Position numbers and translations under genes: made by a program. From positions 1 to 64,000 of the forward strand of contig CAZTJR010000015.1 of assembly GCA_964613795.1 (NCBI GenBank): 64,000 bases of DNA, read 5' to 3'. Positions 61,926-64,000 of the stretch are shown piece after piece. The DNA is from Chromatocurvus sp964613795. Its GTDB lineage: Bacteria; Pseudomonadota; Gammaproteobacteria; Pseudomonadales; Halieaceae. Each line of letters opens with the position of its first letter. The stretch's first letter is position 1. Below the pieces are notes generated by a model. The model was given only the letters and a program-made list of their open reading frames with translations, had not been told where the DNA came from and did no database searches.

Positions 61926-61933
61926 CCCCCCCC
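61926..61933 (-). other. copA: G8 tract separating a better copA start from the copA frame
   Basis: Eight G on the coding strand lie directly before ATG 61924. With seven G, the frame from ATG 61961 (MTNHDKPAPRGG) would join MTRRHFL without a stop, behind a strong AAGGAGAGG. Either a homopolymer error in assembly or slippage-based control would explain it. Confidence 0.6.
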
Positions 61934-61961
61934 GTGGTGCGGGCTTATCGTGATTTGTCAT

Positions 61962-62286
61962 CAACCTCTCCTTGTGCGCCTGGCATGTCACGGACTCGCA
62001 CTGGAACCGGTCGGAAAAACATTGATATCGTCCTCATCAGTTTTTCAGTCACCGGAACACACAGACTCCACATTACTTTTACAGAGTCAATAGCGGATGG
62101 CGAAGCTGGGCGGCTTCACATGAGATGCCATAGGCCAGTTGATGGACGGGAGGGCCATGCGCACACTCATCGTGCGCAAGTCGCTTCGATTGTTATGCTG
62201 GACATTCCTTACGGCGGATGTTCAGTATCTCTGGTAGAAAATGCCCTGGGCAGGCCAGCCCCGCGCGTAGTCGAATAAGCGAGAGA
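61962..62286. other. 325-bp divergent spacer between copA and the hydrolase gene
   Basis: It holds the AAGGAGAGG site for copA near its left end, a weak inverted repeat GCGCAC/GTGCGC in the middle, and no gene I can support. The promoters for both divergent genes should be here, but no clear -35/-10 pair or copper-regulator box was recognised. Confidence 0.5.
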
Positions 62287-63159
62287 ATGATGCCGGCACA
62301 CTGGAAGGAAATACTCACCCTGCACGGAGAAGATTTCTTCGTGCAACACTGGGGGGAGCGAGACGCGCCCCGCTTGCTGATGTTGCACGGGTTCCCGGAA
62401 TATTCCGGGGCCTGGAAAGAGCTTGCGCCGCTTCTGGCTGAGCGCTTTCACTGCATCGCGCCGGATCAGCGCGGCTATGGCCAGAGTTGGCGGCCGGCCG
62501 CGGTGGCGCAATATAAGACCGCCCTTCTGGTGTCTGATCTTGTGGCACTGATCGGGGATGCGCCGGTGGTTGTGCTGGGCCATGACTGGGGCGCGTCAGT
62601 GGCTTATGCGCTGGCGATTGCGCGGCCTGACCTGGTGGATCGGCTGATTATCCTGAACGGCGCGCACCCGGCCACATTTCAGCGGCAACTGGCGAGGGGC
62701 GGGGCGCAGACCGATGCCTCGCAGTATATTCATTTTCTGCGGCGCGAGGGGTCGGAGGATATTCTGGCGGCGGACGATTTTGCGCGGCTGACCGCGCTGT
62801 TTTCGGCCAATATGGACATGAGCTGGCTGCAGGGCGAAACCCTGGCGGACTACAAGACCGCCTGGCGCGACGCGGCGGGGCTGCGCGGCATGGTCAACTG
62901 GTACCGTGCCTCGCCCCTCAGGCTCGGCGGCGCAGGCGAAGCGGTAGAGGGGCTTTCGTTCGACCCCGAGCGGATGCAAATCCGCTGCCCGCACCTGTTG
63001 ATCTGGGGCAGCGACGACACCGCTCTGTTGCCGCAAACGACCGAGGGGCTCGAGGCATACGCGCCCGACCTGACTCGCGTGGGAATCCCGGGCGCGGATC
63101 ACTGGCTGCACCACCAGAGGCCCGGCGCTGTGGCCGAGGCGATCCTGAACTGGCTCTGA
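62287..63159 (+). CDS. Alpha/beta hydrolase, epoxide-hydrolase/haloalkane-dehalogenase-like
   Basis: 290 residues from ATG 62287 (or 62290); the frame is open to 62218. HGFPEYSGAWKEL holds the oxyanion HGxP motif, GHDWGASVAYALA the nucleophile Asp, and GADHWLHHQRPGAV the catalytic His; CPHLLIWGSDDTALL has the acid residue loop. An Asp nucleophile with HGFP is typical of epoxide hydrolases and dehalogenases. There is no signal peptide. Codon choice here (many GCG/CTG, TTTGCGCGG) feels alphaproteobacterial compared with neighbours, which would fit transfer, but this is an impression only. Confidence 0.88.
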   Translation: MMPAHWKEILTLHGEDFFVQHWGERDAPRLLMLHGFPEYSGAWKELAPLLAERFHCIAPDQRGYGQSWRPAAVAQYKTALLVSDLVALIGDAPVVVLGHDWGASVAYALAIARPDLVDRLIILNGAHPATFQRQLARGGAQTDASQYIHFLRREGSEDILAADDFARLTALFSANMDMSWLQGETLADYKTAWRDAAGLRGMVNWYRASPLRLGGAGEAVEGLSFDPERMQIRCPHLLIWGSDDTALLPQTTEGLEAYAPDLTRVGIPGADHWLHHQRPGAVAEAILNWL

Positions 63160-63309
63160 AGGCCGCCGGCTGGTAACGCCGCTCTCCGGCGTCTCAGGCC
63201 GCGATCTATTTTCCGCGCACAAGAAAGGGGCGCGAGGGGGTAGCCGGTTGTCCTGCCAACGCAATGTTGTTACGTTGAATTTCCACGTGATCAAAAAGCA
63301 GGTGGTGCT

Positions 63310-64000
63310 ATGGAAACGCTTCCTTTTGGCAATACTGGCATTGAGGTTACGCCCATTGGTCTTGGTACCTGGGCCATCGGTGGATGGATGTGGGGTGGTA
63401 CCGATGAGGCGCAGTCTATTGATACCGTCCGGGCCGCGATCGACAAGGGAATACGCCTGGTTGATACCGCCCCCGTCTATGGCTTCGGCCGCTCCGAAGA
63501 ACTTGTGGGTAAAGCGCTTGCCAACGGTCGACGCGACGACGTCGCTCTGGCGACCAAGGTGGCCATGAACTGGTCCTCAGACTACAGTAAGGTCTGGCGG
63601 GAAGCGACCCCGGCCCGGATTGAGCGTGAAATAGAGGATTCCCTGCGCCGCCTGCAAACAGACCGGATAGACATCTACCAGATTCACTGGCCCGACCCTG
63701 AAGCACCAATGGACGAGGCCGCCCGGGCCATGGAGAACCTGTTCAAAGCCGGCAAGATACGCGCAATCGGCGTCAGTAATTTCACCCCTGAACAGATGGA
63801 TGAGTTCCGCAAGCATGCGCCACTGCACAGCGTACAGCCGCCATATAATCTGCTGGAGCGGGAGATCGAGCAGGACGTTCTGCCCTACGCCCGTGAGCAT
63901 GGCATCGCCACGATCACTTACGGCGGTCTGTGCCGTGGTTTGCTCACTGGAAAAATGACTGAAAGCAGCGAGTTTGAGGGGGATGACCTGCGCAAGAATG
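63310..64000 (+). CDS. Aldo-keto reductase, 3' end beyond window
   Basis: 230 residues visible from ATG 63310 to the window end. TIM-barrel AKR motifs: VTPIGLGTWAIGGW, LVDTAPVYGFGRSEE (Asp and Tyr), LATKVAMNW (Lys), YQIHWPDPEAPMD (His). GVSNFTPEQMDEF and QPPYNLLEREIE follow as usual. A pair of AKRs in the window (with tas) are different subfamilies; this one is close to YajO/general-stress-protein-69-like. Substrate unknown. Confidence 0.9.
   Translation, partial: METLPFGNTGIEVTPIGLGTWAIGGWMWGGTDEAQSIDTVRAAIDKGIRLVDTAPVYGFGRSEELVGKALANGRRDDVALATKVAMNWSSDYSKVWREATPARIEREIEDSLRRLQTDRIDIYQIHWPDPEAPMDEAARAMENLFKAGKIRAIGVSNFTPEQMDEFRKHAPLHSVQPPYNLLEREIEQDVLPYAREHGIATITYGGLCRGLLTGKMTESSEFEGDDLRKN

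Noticed and set aside
1..64000. tRNA, rRNA, CRISPR arrays, insertion sequences, phage genes
   Set aside because: Read for cloverleaf ends, repeated spacers, transposase motifs and integrases; none found.

Overview
The window reads as a draft chromosomal segment of a GC-rich, free-living Gammaproteobacterium, probably a marine or aquatic heterotroph. Supporting genes are a WbpL/WbpM-type O-antigen locus end, HrpB, Tas, ATP-dependent PEPCK, HflKC, plasmid/chromosome-type CopAB and a family beginning with MRKTDKK that is common in gammaproteobacteria. The family or genus cannot be fixed from sequence reading alone. Three runs of exactly 100 N (4320-4419, 14554-14653, 22333-22432) are scaffold joins. 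Each one truncates the genes beside it, and the first makes two unrelated proteins look like one ORF. No rRNA, tRNA, CRISPR array, prophage or transposase was seen.

Layout. 1-3651: end of an O-antigen/capsule locus (SDR epimerase, WbpL-like initiating transferase, WbpM-like dehydratase). 3712-4821: a DHH protein and a HIT protein separated by the first gap. 4843-10238 (minus): metal-handling cluster with a Cu(I) P1B-ATPase, a CDF exporter and a two-TM protein, followed by the aldo-keto reductase Tas and a DUF6524-like membrane protein. 10432-12217: small conserved protein, orphan CbiM-like membrane protein, beta-carbonic anhydrase. 12298-19287: two exported M20 peptidases, a DUF2490-like outer-membrane protein, a di-heme cytochrome c peroxidase, and a Wzz/GumC-like protein coupled to a HAD phosphatase. 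19485-26725: an M16 peptidase pair (active plus inactive), pckA, hrpB. 26842-31522: unknown protein, S9 dipeptidyl peptidase, NTF2-like secreted protein, Tat-exported PLP enzyme.

31725-50916 is the most distinctive region. It holds three exported proteins of more than 1000 residues built of Asp-box/VPS10-type beta-propeller repeats, plus an outer-membrane beta-barrel translationally coupled to an Mre11-like nuclease and a Rad50-like ATPase. It also holds a secreted polysaccharide deacetylase, a minimal 2OG-Fe(II) oxygenase and a signal-peptide-bearing methyltransferase. 50982-53314 (minus) is a CoA-ligase/crotonase pair. 53433-57967 holds small conserved proteins, a membrane zinc peptidase and a host-attachment-family protein. 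57026-61961 (minus) carries hflKC and a periplasmic copper-resistance pair copA-copB, with a suspicious G8 tract at the copA start. 62287-64000 has an alpha/beta hydrolase and the start of another aldo-keto reductase.

Together the genes describe a cell with strong capacity for peptide scavenging (two M20, M16 pair, S9, three large propellers), surface polysaccharide synthesis and trimming, and copper defence at both the inner membrane and in the periplasm.
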